Assembly: GCF_007828835.1 (NCBI RefSeq)
Contig: NZ_VIVL01000004.1
Coordinates: 62,001-126,000, forward strand
Source: Variovorax beijingensis
GTDB taxonomy: Bacteria > Pseudomonadota > Gammaproteobacteria > Burkholderiales > Burkholderiaceae_C
DNA length: 64,000 nt
Reading direction: 5' to 3'
Part shown: positions 50,910-59,724 of the stretch, in pieces
Layout of the letters: each line of letters begins with the position of its first letter
Position numbering within the stretch: position 1 is the stretch's first letter
Translations under genes and position numbers: made by a program
The notes under the pieces: model-generated
Told to the model about the DNA's origin: nothing
Seen by the model: only the letters and a program-made list of their open reading frames with translations
The model's database searches: none

Positions 50910-53444
50910 TCAGCCCAAAAGCCGCGGCACGCCCTGCACCGCAAGCGCCCCGATGATTCCCTGCGCAGTCACGCAGTGCCACATCAGCGCGGTGTTGTCG
51001 ATGGTCGCGCGAGCCGCAGGCTGCAGCCGGCCCGACCACGAACGCACCAGCACATAGCCGCCCATCAGCATCAGCACCGCGATGTGGAAGGCCTGGTAGC
51101 CCAGCAGCATGCCGACCGATGCGCTCCAGCCCTGCGCGCGCGGATCGAGCCCGGCGAGCTGATGGCCGCCGATGTCGAGCGCCGCCGCGCCGGCAGCGCA
51201 GGCCATGGCCAGCGCAGCAAGCAGGCGCAGCCCGCGCTGGCAGCGCACATCGGCCGCGTGCAGCCTGCGTGCGGCCAGTGCCATGGCGGTCGAGCCGGCC
51301 GCAAGCAGGAGCGCCGCGCCCAGCGGCCAGCGCAGGGGCGGCAGCGCGGCGCCGGGCGGCGGGCACACGTCGCTGGCCATCGACAGGTGCACGTGGGTGT
51401 AGAGCAGCGACACGAAGATCGTCATGTCCACTGCAATGAGCACGACCATGGCCCACCACGAGTGCGATGCCTGGCCATGTGCACCGACCGGCAGGTGCAC
51501 GCCATGGCCGACGTCGACCGTGGCCACCGGCGGCGGACGGTCGGAGTCCCACAGCCAGCGCAGGATGCATGCGACCGCGATCACGCCGCAGGTCAACGCA
51601 GGCAGCGTCTGCGACACCGTGAGGAGCAGGAAGAAGCCTGCGGTGCCGGCCGCCGCCGCCAGCGGCCACCAGCTGTCGGTCGGAAGGCGCAGCAGGTGCA
51701 TCGGCCGCGCGTCGCGCGGGCTGGTCACCAGCGTCTCGCGGCCGCCGAACACCGTGCCCGGCAGCCAGTGGCGACCGGCCTCCACTTCTTGCGGCAGCGC
51801 GGGTTGCCGCCACAGCGGATAGCGTGAATCCACCTGCGGAATGCTGCGCACGGCGTATTCACGCGGCGGCAGCCATTCGAGCGTGCCCGCGCGCCAGGGA
51901 TTGCCGTGGTCCTGCCGGGGCCGGCGCAGCATGCGCGCCGCGTCCACCATGAAGAGCAGCACGCCGGCCGCGAGCGTGTAGGCGCCAACGGTCGACAGCA
52001 TGTTGAGCGCGTTCCAGCCCAGATCGCCGGCATAGGTGTACACGCGCCGCGGCATGCCGAGCATGCCCGCGATGTGCATCGGGAAGAACGCCAGATTGAA
52101 GCCGCCGAACATCAGCCCGAAAACCCAGCGGCCCCAGCGCTCGGAAAGCCGATGGCCGTTGAAGACCGGCGCCCAGTAGTAGAAGCCCGCGAACACCGGA
52201 AACACCATGCCGCCGATGAGCACGTAGTGCAGGTGCGCGACGATGAAGTAGCTGTCGTGCGCCTGCCAGTCGAAGGGCAGCACCGCCACCATCACGCCGG
52301 TGAGGCCGCCCAGCACGAAGATGAAATGAAAGCCGAGCAGGAACAGCGTCGGCGCATTGAGCGCGACGCGGCCGCGCCAGAAGGTGGCAATCCATGCGAA
52401 CACCTGCACGCCGCTCGGTATGGCCACGATGAAGCTCGCGGCCGACACCACCAGCAGCGAGAGGTTGCCAAGGCCCGCGGTGAACATGTGGTGCACCCAC
52501 AGCGCGAAGCTCACCACCCCCACGCCGATGAGCGCCAGCACCACCGCGCGGTGGCCCACCAGCGGGGTGCCCGCGAGCGTGGCGACCATCATCGACACCA
52601 TGCCGGCCGCGGGCAGGAAGATGATGTAGACCTCCGGGTGGCCGAAGAACCAGAACAGGTGCTGCCACAGCAGCGGATCGCCGCCGCGCGCGGGAATGAA
52701 GAAGGGCCAGTCGAACGCGCGCTCCAGCTCCAGCAGCATGGTGGCCGCGATCACGGCGGGAAACGCGATGACGATCATCAGCGCGGTGACCAGCATGGCC
52801 CAGGCGAAGATCGGCATGCGCATCAGCGTCATGCCGGGCGCGCGCGTGAACAGCACGCCCACGATCAGCTCGATGGCGCCCGCAATGGCCGAGATCTCGA
52901 TGAACCCGATGCCCAGCAGCCACCAGTCGGCGCCGCGCCCCGGCGAGAACTCCTTGCCGGTCAGCGGCGGATACATGAACCAGCCGCCATCGGGCGATAC
53001 GCCGAAGAACAGCGTGCAGAAGAAGGCGATGCCGCCGATGGCATAGGCCCAGAACGCATAGGCCGAGAGCAGCGGAAAGGGCAGGTCGCGCGCACCCAGC
53101 ATGCCCGGCAGCAGGTAGATGGCCACGGCCTCGACGATGGGTACCGCGAACAGGAACATCATCACGGTGCCGTGCATCGTGAAGAGCTGGTTGTAGGTGC
53201 CCGCGTCGATCAGGTGGTTGTCGGGCACCGCGAGCTGCGTGCGCATCATCAGCGCGAGGATGCCGGCCAGCACGAAGAAGAGCATGGCGGTGGCGATGTA
53301 GAACACGCCGATGCGCGTGTTGTTCACCGCCGAGAGCTGCCGCCAGCCGACGGGCGGGCGCCACGCGCGCTCGAGCGCCTCGCGCTCGCCTGCGGGGCGC
53401 GGCGGCGCGCTGGTACGGCCTTCCTCGGAAACCTGCGCCGTCAT
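50910..53444 (-). CDS. ctaD-ctaE: Cytochrome c oxidase subunits I and III fused
   Basis: An 844-residue integral membrane protein. Residues ~40-600 are heme-copper oxidase subunit I: HGTVMMFLFAVP (heme a His), WQHLFWFFGHPEVYIIFLPAAG (CuB His-Tyr site, A1-type Glu), WVHHMFTAG (CuB His pair), FIVAHLHYVLIGG (heme ligands). From ~640 a shorter subunit III-like block follows (SHSWWAMVVLIAVDMTIFVSLLYTHVHL, LLGYQAFHIAVLMLMGGYVLV). It is the catalytic and proton-pumping part of an alternative aa3-type oxidase. Its ATG overlaps the stop of ctaC by ATGA. No cox11, ctaB or ctaG assembly gene is adjacent. Confidence 0.92.
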   Translation of the reverse strand: MTAQVSEEGRTSAPPRPAGEREALERAWRPPVGWRQLSAVNNTRIGVFYIATAMLFFVLAGILALMMRTQLAVPDNHLIDAGTYNQLFTMHGTVMMFLFAVPIVEAVAIYLLPGMLGARDLPFPLLSAYAFWAYAIGGIAFFCTLFFGVSPDGGWFMYPPLTGKEFSPGRGADWWLLGIGFIEISAIAGAIELIVGVLFTRAPGMTLMRMPIFAWAMLVTALMIVIAFPAVIAATMLLELERAFDWPFFIPARGGDPLLWQHLFWFFGHPEVYIIFLPAAGMVSMMVATLAGTPLVGHRAVVLALIGVGVVSFALWVHHMFTAGLGNLSLLVVSAASFIVAIPSGVQVFAWIATFWRGRVALNAPTLFLLGFHFIFVLGGLTGVMVAVLPFDWQAHDSYFIVAHLHYVLIGGMVFPVFAGFYYWAPVFNGHRLSERWGRWVFGLMFGGFNLAFFPMHIAGMLGMPRRVYTYAGDLGWNALNMLSTVGAYTLAAGVLLFMVDAARMLRRPRQDHGNPWRAGTLEWLPPREYAVRSIPQVDSRYPLWRQPALPQEVEAGRHWLPGTVFGGRETLVTSPRDARPMHLLRLPTDSWWPLAAAAGTAGFFLLLTVSQTLPALTCGVIAVACILRWLWDSDRPPPVATVDVGHGVHLPVGAHGQASHSWWAMVVLIAVDMTIFVSLLYTHVHLSMASDVCPPPGAALPPLRWPLGAALLLAAGSTAMALAARRLHAADVRCQRGLRLLAALAMACAAGAAALDIGGHQLAGLDPRAQGWSASVGMLLGYQAFHIAVLMLMGGYVLVRSWSGRLQPAARATIDNTALMWHCVTAQGIIGALAVQGVPRLLG

Positions 53445-54385
53445 TTCAGTTGCGCGAGCCAGGCCGCGATGGATTGCAGGTCGGCCTCGCCGATGCGATC
53501 GCCGGAGGAGGGCATGCGCGCGCCTGGCTTCAGCTGCTGCGTATGGGCCACCCATGCGGCGAGTTGCGCGGCATCGTTCGCCACGGTGCCGGCACCCAGA
53601 TGCAGCCGGCTGCCCACGTGCGTGAGATCGGGTCCGAGGCGGCTTTGCTCGCTCACGCCGCGCACCGTATGGCAGGCGTTGCAGCGGTGCGCGAGGAAGG
53701 CCTCGCGGCCGCGTTCGATCTCGCGCGACGCCGCGGCCGCCGGCCTGGCCTGCGCCGCGAGCCATGCATCGAAGGCCGCGGGTTCCTCGGCCACCACATG
53801 CAGCGCCATGCGCGCATGCTGCTCGCCGCAGTATTCGGCGCACTGTCCGCGCCAGGTGCCGGGCCGGTCGGCCTGCAGCAGCAGGTGCTGCACGCGGCCG
53901 GGCAGCATGTCCATCTTGCCGCCGAGCGAAGGCACCCAGAAGCTGTGGATCACGTCGGCGCTGCCAAGGCCGAAATAGATTGGCCGGCCGACGGGAATGC
54001 GGATCTCGTTCGCGGTGACGACCTCGGCGCCGCTGGCGGCGTCGCGATAGCGCACCTCCCACCACCACATGTGGCCCGTGACGCCGACGATCAGCGCACC
54101 GGGCGGTGGAATGGGCCGCCACGGCGGCCGGTGGAATTCGCTGTAGGCGAAGAGCGCCGAGAGCACTACCGTCGGAAACGCGAGACCCCCGCCGAGCAGC
54201 CACCGGCGCGTGCTCACCCCGTCGCCCCCCGGGCGGGCAACGGCGAGCACGAGCAGCAGCATGACCCCGGCGAAGATCACCGCGCCGCCCACCGCCAGCA
54301 CGCCGCTCACTTCGAGCAGCGATTGCGCAACGGGGCCGGCGGCCCGCAGGGCGGATTGGGATGCGCCCTCGCTCGCCGCGTTCAT
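53441..54385 (-). CDS. ctaC: Cytochrome c oxidase subunit II with C-terminal cytochrome c
   Basis: A 314-residue protein. Two N-terminal transmembrane helices (~20-45 and ~60-80) precede a CuA domain: GHMWWWEVRY, SADVIHSFWVPSLGGKMDMLPGR, and the complete CuA motif CAEYCGEQHARM. A cytochrome c domain follows with HRCNACHTVRG (CXXCH) and a distal Met in ARMPSSG. The attached heme delivers electrons to CuA. Overlaps both neighbouring genes by 4 bases, so it is the middle gene of a tight three-gene operon. Confidence 0.93.
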   Translation of the reverse strand: MNAASEGASQSALRAAGPVAQSLLEVSGVLAVGGAVIFAGVMLLLVLAVARPGGDGVSTRRWLLGGGLAFPTVVLSALFAYSEFHRPPWRPIPPPGALIVGVTGHMWWWEVRYRDAASGAEVVTANEIRIPVGRPIYFGLGSADVIHSFWVPSLGGKMDMLPGRVQHLLLQADRPGTWRGQCAEYCGEQHARMALHVVAEEPAAFDAWLAAQARPAAAASREIERGREAFLAHRCNACHTVRGVSEQSRLGPDLTHVGSRLHLGAGTVANDAAQLAAWVAHTQQLKPGARMPSSGDRIGEADLQSIAAWLAQLK

Positions 54386-54780
54386 TTCTCGAGCGCGAGC
54401 AGGTAGGCCGCCATGTCGCGCGCGTCCTGGGGCGAGACGCCCATCGCGGGCATGGTGGTGCCCGGCACCATGGCGGCCGGCGCCACGATCCAGCGCCCCA
54501 AAGCGTCGGGGCCGTTCGGCATCTGGCCGGCAATGTAGCTGCGGCGGCCGAAGGCGGCGAGCGTGGGGCCGGTGCGGCCGCGCGCGGCCTGCACATCGGG
54601 AATGGTGTGGCAGCTTCCGCACTGGTATTGCGCCAGCAGCAGCCTTCCGCGCTCGCGCTGCGCGGGCGGCGCGCGCTCGAAGACGGGGCCGCTTTCTCCC
54701 GGCGTGCATCCGGCTGCGAGCATCGCCAGCACCAGCAGGGCGAGCGGACACACGGCAGGGCATGAGGGGGCGGCCACCAT
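54382..54780 (-). CDS. Cytochrome c lipoprotein of the oxidase operon
   Basis: A 132-residue protein with a lipoprotein signal (LALLVLAMLAAGC, lipobox LAAGC) and one c-type heme site (YQCGSCHTIPDVQAARGRTGPTL), followed by a distal Met region (TMPAMGVSPQDARDMAAYLL). It is the first gene of the oxidase operon and probably shuttles electrons to subunit II. ATG at 54780; overlaps ctaC by ATGA. Divergent from the diheme cytochrome gene by 78 bases. Confidence 0.88.
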   Translation of the reverse strand: MVAAPSCPAVCPLALLVLAMLAAGCTPGESGPVFERAPPAQRERGRLLLAQYQCGSCHTIPDVQAARGRTGPTLAAFGRRSYIAGQMPNGPDALGRWIVAPAAMVPGTTMPAMGVSPQDARDMAAYLLALEK

Positions 54781-54858
54781 GCCGCGATTCTGCGGATTGG
54801 AATGCGGCTTGCGCCGACACGGCGGCGCTGGTGCGCGTCGGACAATGCCGCCAATTGA

Positions 54859-55731
54859 ATGCTGCCGATGGGTGCACCCAAGACCGTCCTGCTCACTGTC
54901 GCCGCGCTGGGCCTCGCGGGCGCGGCGGCGGGCGCGCTGGTGGTGTATGGCGGCCTGTACGACGTGGCGGCCACGCAGCAGCATTTCCAGCCGGTCTATT
55001 CGCTGCTGGAAACCGCCATGCACCAGTCGGTGAGGATGCGCGCGCGCAACATCGAGCCGCCGCGGCTCGACGACGAGCGGCTGGTGATGCGCGGCGCGGC
55101 CTGCTTTCGCGACAAGTGCGTGCAATGCCATGGTGCGCCGGGCGTCGCGCAGGGCGACATCGGGAAGAGCATGCAGCCGCTGCCGGGACCGCTGGTGGAT
55201 GCGCGGCACCACTGGAAGCCGCGCGAACTCTACTGGCTGACCAAGCACGGCATCCGCATGAGCGGCATGCCGGCCTGGGAGTTCAGGTTGTCCGAGGAAG
55301 ACCTGTGGTCGGTGGTGGCGTTCATGGCGCGCCTGCCCGAGCTCACGCCGCAGCAGTACGCCGAAGCAACGCGCGTGGAGCCCACCGGCGCGCAGGGCGC
55401 AGTGGCGCGGCCGGCATGCGGGCCGGCAGAAAGCGTCGCACCGCTGCGGGCGGCCGATGCGCAGCGCGGCGCGCGTGCGCTGTACCAGTACGCATGCAGC
55501 GCCTGCCACACGATCCCGGGCATCACGGGCTCGTCGCCGAACGTGGGGCCTCCGCTCGCGGGCATGGGCGGCCGTTCGCTGATCGCGGGAAAGCTCGCCA
55601 ACACGCCGGACAACATGGTGCGCTGGCTGCGCCATACGCGCGAGGTGGATCCGCTCACGGCCATGCCGGAGATGGGCGTGTCCGAGCAGGACGCGCGCGA
55701 CATCGCCGCCTACCTGGCGGCGCTGCGCTGA
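54859..55731 (+). CDS. Diheme cytochrome c, membrane-anchored
   Basis: A 290-residue protein: N-terminal hydrophobic anchor (VLLTVAALGLAGAAAGALVVYGGLY), then two heme-binding motifs, CVQCHGAPG (~residue 90) and CSACHTIPG (~residue 214). Each is followed by a Met-containing end (HGIRMSGMPAWEF; AMPEMGVSEQDARDIAAYLAALR). The second domain closely resembles the lipoprotein cytochrome on the other strand (NVGPPLAGMGGRS / ARGRTGPTLAAFGRRS), suggesting duplication. It is probably an electron carrier linked to the divergent oxidase operon. Confidence 0.9.
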   Translation: MLPMGAPKTVLLTVAALGLAGAAAGALVVYGGLYDVAATQQHFQPVYSLLETAMHQSVRMRARNIEPPRLDDERLVMRGAACFRDKCVQCHGAPGVAQGDIGKSMQPLPGPLVDARHHWKPRELYWLTKHGIRMSGMPAWEFRLSEEDLWSVVAFMARLPELTPQQYAEATRVEPTGAQGAVARPACGPAESVAPLRAADAQRGARALYQYACSACHTIPGITGSSPNVGPPLAGMGGRSLIAGKLANTPDNMVRWLRHTREVDPLTAMPEMGVSEQDARDIAAYLAALR

Positions 55732-55737
55732 GTCTTT

Positions 55738-56037
55738 CTAGAATTTGGCCGCGTTGCGTTCGTCGTCGACCGTGGCAATGCGCAGCCGGGCCCGCTCGTG
55801 CTTGATGACGAGCTGCGCGCACCGCTCGCGCATGGAAGGATCCGTAGGCTGCTGCTCGCTGCAATCCACGAGAAGCTGCGACTCGTCGAAGTCGAGCCCA
55901 TGAAGAACCTCCTGGCCATGCGAATTGATGGCCAGGAGGTTGTCGGCCGACAGCTGGGCGCGCAGGGCTTCGGAGATGGCGAGCGTCTGCAAGGGCTTCA
56001 CCGCTTCTCGGGTCCGGTGCCGGGGGCTGTGCGCCAC
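55738..56037 (-). CDS. Hypothetical protein, 99 residues
   Basis: GTG-initiated frame just upstream-adjacent to a periplasmic protein gene on the same strand (3-base gap to its stop). Sequence: basic start, then ALRAQLSADNLLAINSHGQEVLHGLDFDE, CSEQQPTDPSMRERCAQLVIKHERARLRI. The middle is coherent, with predicted helices, but the ribosome site is poor and no family was recognised. Convergent with the diheme cytochrome gene. Confidence 0.4.
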   Translation of the reverse strand: MAHSPRHRTREAVKPLQTLAISEALRAQLSADNLLAINSHGQEVLHGLDFDESQLLVDCSEQQPTDPSMRERCAQLVIKHERARLRIATVDDERNAAKF

Positions 56038-56040
56038 TGC

Positions 56041-56472
56041 TTACTTCTTCATCGCCTTGATGTCGGCCTTGCCCTTGGCCTCGGTGGCCTTGGCTTCCTT
56101 CACGCAGGCGTTCTTGGCGTCGCCCTTCTGGTCGTCGCACTTTTCCTTGGCGATCGCATAGGCCGCTTCCACCTTGGCTTCGGCCACCTTGCGCGCGTTG
56201 CTGTCGCTGGGCTTCTGCTTCTGGTCGAGTTCGGCCTTGGCAATCTTTTCCTTGCCCTTGGCTTCTTCGATGCAGACGTCCTTGGCGTTGTCCTTCATGG
56301 CATCGCATGCCGCCTTGTCGGCCTTGTAGTCGGCCGCGATCTTGTCGCGCGCGGCCTTGTATTCGGCCATGGCCGGATCGGTGGCCGCCGCAGGAGGCGT
56401 GTTCACTTGCGCATGCACCTGGACCACCGCCATGCAGGAGGCTGCGGCACACATCAATAGCAGTTTCTTCAT
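56041..56472 (-). CDS. Periplasmic helical protein with twin CX10C repeats
   Basis: A 143-residue protein with a signal peptide (MKKLLLMCAAASCMAVVQVHAQ). The mature part is Lys/Ala-rich, predicted all-helical, and contains two internal repeats, each with C-x10-C (CDAMKDNAKDVC and CDDQKGDAKNAC) followed by EAK. AAGGAG precedes ATG 56472. A paralogue with the same cysteine spacing is encoded divergently at 56729. Function unknown; the paired cysteines suggest a disulfide-stapled helical hairpin in the periplasm. Confidence 0.8.
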   Translation of the reverse strand: MKKLLLMCAAASCMAVVQVHAQVNTPPAAATDPAMAEYKAARDKIAADYKADKAACDAMKDNAKDVCIEEAKGKEKIAKAELDQKQKPSDSNARKVAEAKVEAAYAIAKEKCDDQKGDAKNACVKEAKATEAKGKADIKAMKK

Positions 56473-56550
56473 GGTTGAACTCCTTGACGCCGGTGGTTTT
56501 TCTTGCAGGGGGAAGATCCGGCGTCCGAGGCCAATATAGAAGTCGGCCGC

Positions 56551-56581
56551 TGCGAAGCGGTAGGACGCCTTGCGAAGCGGT
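56551..56581. repeat. Two direct copies of TGCGAAGCGGT, 20-base period
   Basis: TGCGAAGCGGT occurs at 56551-56561 and 56571-56581, two helical turns apart, between the divergent twin-CX10C genes. A GTAGGA element (56560-56565) overlaps the first copy. The repeats could be sites for a dimeric regulator. Confidence 0.6.
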
Positions 56582-56728
56582 CGTAAGCACATGCTGACGC
56601 TGCCCGCGCGTGCGGGCATGCATCGGCGGGGGCGTCGGCGGTGCCTCCGGCGGGCTTGGGCGCACGTCCTACCGGCGCGGACGATGCGGCGCCCACACTG
56701 CGGCAAGAGCGACTGACAGGAGATCGCC

Positions 56729-57163
56729 ATGCAAAGGCTTCACGCGTTGTTCGCCGCCGCGCTGCTGTGGGCGGCGATGATCATTCCGGCGGGTGCGCAG
56801 ACTTCGCCGCCGCATCCGGCCGAGATCGATCCGGCCATCGTCGAATACGGCGCTGCGCGGGAGCGGATCGGCGCCAACCTGAAGGCCGCGCTGGAACAGT
56901 GCGAGAAACAGGTCGAGCCCGCCAGGGCGGTCTGCATCAAGGAAGCGCAGGGCCGCCAGAGGATTGCACTTGCCGAACTCGACCACCAGCGCAGCCCCAG
57001 CGACGCCAATGCCCGCAGGCTCGCCGAAACGCGGGTGGCGGTGAACTACGAGATTGCCAGGGAGAAGTGCAACGAGCGGCAGGACGGCGACAAGGCCGCA
57101 TGCCTGTCGCGCGCGAGCGAGGAAGAATCGAAGGCCAGGGCGGGCATCAAGACCGGGCAGTAG
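56729..57163 (+). CDS. Periplasmic helical protein with twin CX10C repeats (paralogue)
   Basis: A 144-residue secreted protein (signal ALFAAALLWAAMIIPAGAQ). Its mature part aligns with the divergent neighbour: EYGAARERIGANLKAALEQC, CEKQVEPARAVC, then SPSDANARRLAETRVAV, CNERQDGDKAAC. Both C-x10-C pairs are kept, although surrounding residues have diverged strongly. GGAGA lies before the ATG. Function unknown; retention of all four cysteines across diverged paralogues implies they matter. Confidence 0.8.
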   Translation: MQRLHALFAAALLWAAMIIPAGAQTSPPHPAEIDPAIVEYGAARERIGANLKAALEQCEKQVEPARAVCIKEAQGRQRIALAELDHQRSPSDANARRLAETRVAVNYEIAREKCNERQDGDKAACLSRASEEESKARAGIKTGQ

Positions 57164-57179
57164 CAGGAGAGAAGGCTCG

Positions 57180-58961
57180 TCACGCTGTCGCGCTGGCCCA
57201 GTATTCCCGCATGGTGGCCTTGATGGTCCGCATGGCTTCGGGATCCCCCTGCCACAGGGCCAGCAGGTAGGCCTTGGCCTGGGCGAGCGAGACATCGGGC
57301 GGCAGCGGCGGCATGGCGGAATCGGTGACCATCTCCAGCAGCATCGGGCGGTCGGCCGCAAAGGCGGCGTCCCATGCCGGGCCGACGGCTTCGGGCGTGT
57401 CGACGCGCAGGGCCGCAAGCCCGAGCATCCCGGCGAAGCGCGCATAGGGAAAGTCGGGCAGCTCCTGCGAGGCGTTGAACTTCGGGTCCCCGCCGAGCAC
57501 GCGCTGCTCCCAGCTCACGAGGTTGAGGTCGCGGTTGTTCAGCACCATGACCACGAGGCGCGGGTCGGCCCAGCCGCGCCACATGCGCGCCAGGGTGATG
57601 AGCGCATTGAGGCCGTTCATCTGCATGGCGCCGTCGCCCAGCATCGCGACCACGGGCCGGTCGGGATGCACCAGCTTGGCCGCAATCGCATAGGGAAGCG
57701 CCGGGCCCATGGTGGCGAGGCCGCCGGACAGGCTGGCCTTCATGCCGCGGCGCAGCTTGACGTCGCGTGCGTACCAGTTGGCGGCCGTGCCACTGTCGCA
57801 GGTGAGCACCGCTTCTTCGGGCAGGCGCGGCGACAGCTCCCAGAACACGCGCTGCGGATTGACCGGCGAGGCCTCCACATGGGCGCGCGCCTCGAGCACC
57901 CGCCACCAGCGCGCCACGTCGGCCTCGATGCCCTGGCGCCAGGCGCCGTGTTCCTTGTGATCGAGCAGCGGCAGCAGCGCCGCGAGCGTGGCGCGGCTGT
58001 CGCCGACCAGGCCCAGTTCCGCGGGGTAGCGCAGCCCGATGGCGCGCGGGTCGGTGTCGATCTGCACGCAGCGGGCCTGGCCCTCGGGCGGCAGGAATTC
58101 GGCGTACGGGAACGACGAGCCCACCATCAGCAAGGTGTCGCAGTCCTCCATCATGCGCGAGCTGGGCCGCGTGCCGAGCACGCCGATGGCGCCGGTCACG
58201 AAGGGCAGGTCGTCGGGTACCGCCGCCTTGCCGAGCAGGGCCTTGGCAATGCCGGCCCCGAGCCGCTCGGCTGCATGGATCAGTTCGTCCGTGGCATGCA
58301 GGGCGCCTGCGCCCGCCAGGATGGCCACCTTGCCGCCCGCGTTGATGATGTCCGCCGCCTGCCCCAGCGCCGCGGCGTTCGGCACCGTGGCGCTGGCCGT
58401 GCTGCCGATGCCGCTGTGCACGGTGCCGTGCCTGCGCGGCGGCACCGGCACCGCCGGCAGCTCCTGCACGTCGTTGGGCACGATCACGCAGGTGACGGCG
58501 CGGCGGTCGCGCGCGATGCGCATCGCGCGATCGATCAGGTGGCGAACCTGCTCCGCGCTGGTGGCCATCTGCACGAACTCGTGCGCCACGTCCTTGAACA
58601 GCGAAACCAGGTCCACCTCCTGCTGGTAGTCGCCGCCGAGCGCGCTGCGCTGCTGCTGGCCGACGATGGCGACCACCGGCTGGCGGTCGAGCTTCGCGTC
58701 GTAGAGGCCGTTCAGCAGGTGGATCGCGCCCGGTCCCGAGGTGGCCAGGCAGACGCCCACCTCGCCCGAGAACTTGGCATGCGCGCAGGCCATGAAGGCA
58801 GCCAGTTCCTCATGCCGGCTTTGTATGAATTCGATGGCGCCGTCCGCCCGGTCGAGCGCGCCCATGAGGCCGTTGATGCCGTCGCCGGGGTAGCCGTAGA
58901 CGCGCCGCACGCCCCAGTCGTGCAGGCGCTGGACCACGAAATCGCTGACTGTCTTCTTCAT
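57180..58961 (-). CDS. ThDP-dependent enzyme, pyruvate oxidase/acetolactate synthase-like
   Basis: A 593-residue protein with the three ThDP domains: N-terminal Pyr domain (YGYPGDGINGLMGAL, SRHEELAAFMACAHAKF with catalytic Glu, CLATSGPGAIHLLNGLYDAKL), central domain (KVAILAGAGAL, CDTLLMVGSSFPY, QIDTDPRAIGLRY), and PP domain (VVAMLGDGAMQMNGLNALIT with the GDG-NN motif continuing VLNNRDLN). It is most like PoxB-type pyruvate oxidases or related thiamine enzymes, decarboxylating a 2-oxo acid. ATG 58961 was chosen; the ORF extends upstream without support. Specificity uncertain. Confidence 0.85.
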   Translation of the reverse strand: MKKTVSDFVVQRLHDWGVRRVYGYPGDGINGLMGALDRADGAIEFIQSRHEELAAFMACAHAKFSGEVGVCLATSGPGAIHLLNGLYDAKLDRQPVVAIVGQQQRSALGGDYQQEVDLVSLFKDVAHEFVQMATSAEQVRHLIDRAMRIARDRRAVTCVIVPNDVQELPAVPVPPRRHGTVHSGIGSTASATVPNAAALGQAADIINAGGKVAILAGAGALHATDELIHAAERLGAGIAKALLGKAAVPDDLPFVTGAIGVLGTRPSSRMMEDCDTLLMVGSSFPYAEFLPPEGQARCVQIDTDPRAIGLRYPAELGLVGDSRATLAALLPLLDHKEHGAWRQGIEADVARWWRVLEARAHVEASPVNPQRVFWELSPRLPEEAVLTCDSGTAANWYARDVKLRRGMKASLSGGLATMGPALPYAIAAKLVHPDRPVVAMLGDGAMQMNGLNALITLARMWRGWADPRLVVMVLNNRDLNLVSWEQRVLGGDPKFNASQELPDFPYARFAGMLGLAALRVDTPEAVGPAWDAAFAADRPMLLEMVTDSAMPPLPPDVSLAQAKAYLLALWQGDPEAMRTIKATMREYWASATA

Positions 58962-59004
58962 CGAGGCTCCAATCCGTTGCCGGGGGGTGCCGGCGGCTGT
59001 TGTT

Positions 59005-59493
59005 TCATTCGTTGCGGATGACGCTGACCTTGCCGTCGCTCTCGAGCCGGGCGATGCGGACCTTGCCGAGATCGTCAACGCCTTCTTCGCGCAGCTTTCC
59101 CATCAGCTCGTCGACCGTGATGCGTTCTTTCCTGAGCGTGCGCGCGACCAGCCTGCCGTGCCGCACCAGCGGCTCGGGCGGTGGCTCCAGGAGCCGCGCG
59201 ACGAGTTCGTAGCGGTAGGCGAGCACGTCGAGCAGGTAGTTCCAGGCGATCAGCGTGCCCAGCAGCGCCACGCCATTGGTGATGGACTTGTATTCGCCCT
59301 GCATCGCGCTGCTCGAGGCATCGGCCACGAGCACGATGAACAGCAGGTCGGCCATGCTCATCGAGCCGATGTCGCGCCGCAGGACAAAACGGAAGACGAT
59401 CAGCAGGAACCAGTAGACGGCGCTGCCGCGGATCACCATCTCCAGCAGCGGCTGGTCGGGGGAGAACAAGTCGGACAGGTTCATATGTGCCAT
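59005..59493 (-). CDS. DUF421 (YetF-like) membrane protein
   Basis: A 162-residue inner-membrane protein with about three helices (YWFLLIVFRFVLRRDIGSMS, MADLLFIVLVADASSSAM, GVALLGTLIAWNYLLDVLAY) followed by the conserved DUF421 soluble domain (PLVRHGRLVARTLRKERITVDELMGKLREEGVDDLGKV). ATG at 59493 or 59484. Co-directional with the ThDP gene 43 bases downstream. YetF-like proteins have been linked to spore or stress functions in Bacillus; the role here is unknown. Confidence 0.85.
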   Translation of the reverse strand: MAHMNLSDLFSPDQPLLEMVIRGSAVYWFLLIVFRFVLRRDIGSMSMADLLFIVLVADASSSAMQGEYKSITNGVALLGTLIAWNYLLDVLAYRYELVARLLEPPPEPLVRHGRLVARTLRKERITVDELMGKLREEGVDDLGKVRIARLESDGKVSVIRNE

Positions 59494-59724
59494 TCGGCGG
59501 CGAGGGCGGCCACCTGCAGCCCGATGTTCAGCGCCGGCTGCGGCTGCGGATGTCGTTCAACCGGCCTCAGGCACCGTCGGCGCAATCCCACAACGACACC
59601 CGCGCGGGCGCGACGCGCGGCGCCGCCGCCAGACTGCTCCCACGCGCAAGGCCTGTGTCCTCCGACCCGCAAGGGGGATGGAGCGCGCAGCATGAAACGC
59701 TCCTTCACCCTTCAGGAGAAAGCA

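Noticed and set aside
50910..54974. 1354-residue continuous frame
   Set aside because: Only 50910-53444 encodes the oxidase; upstream part is out of frame with ctaC.
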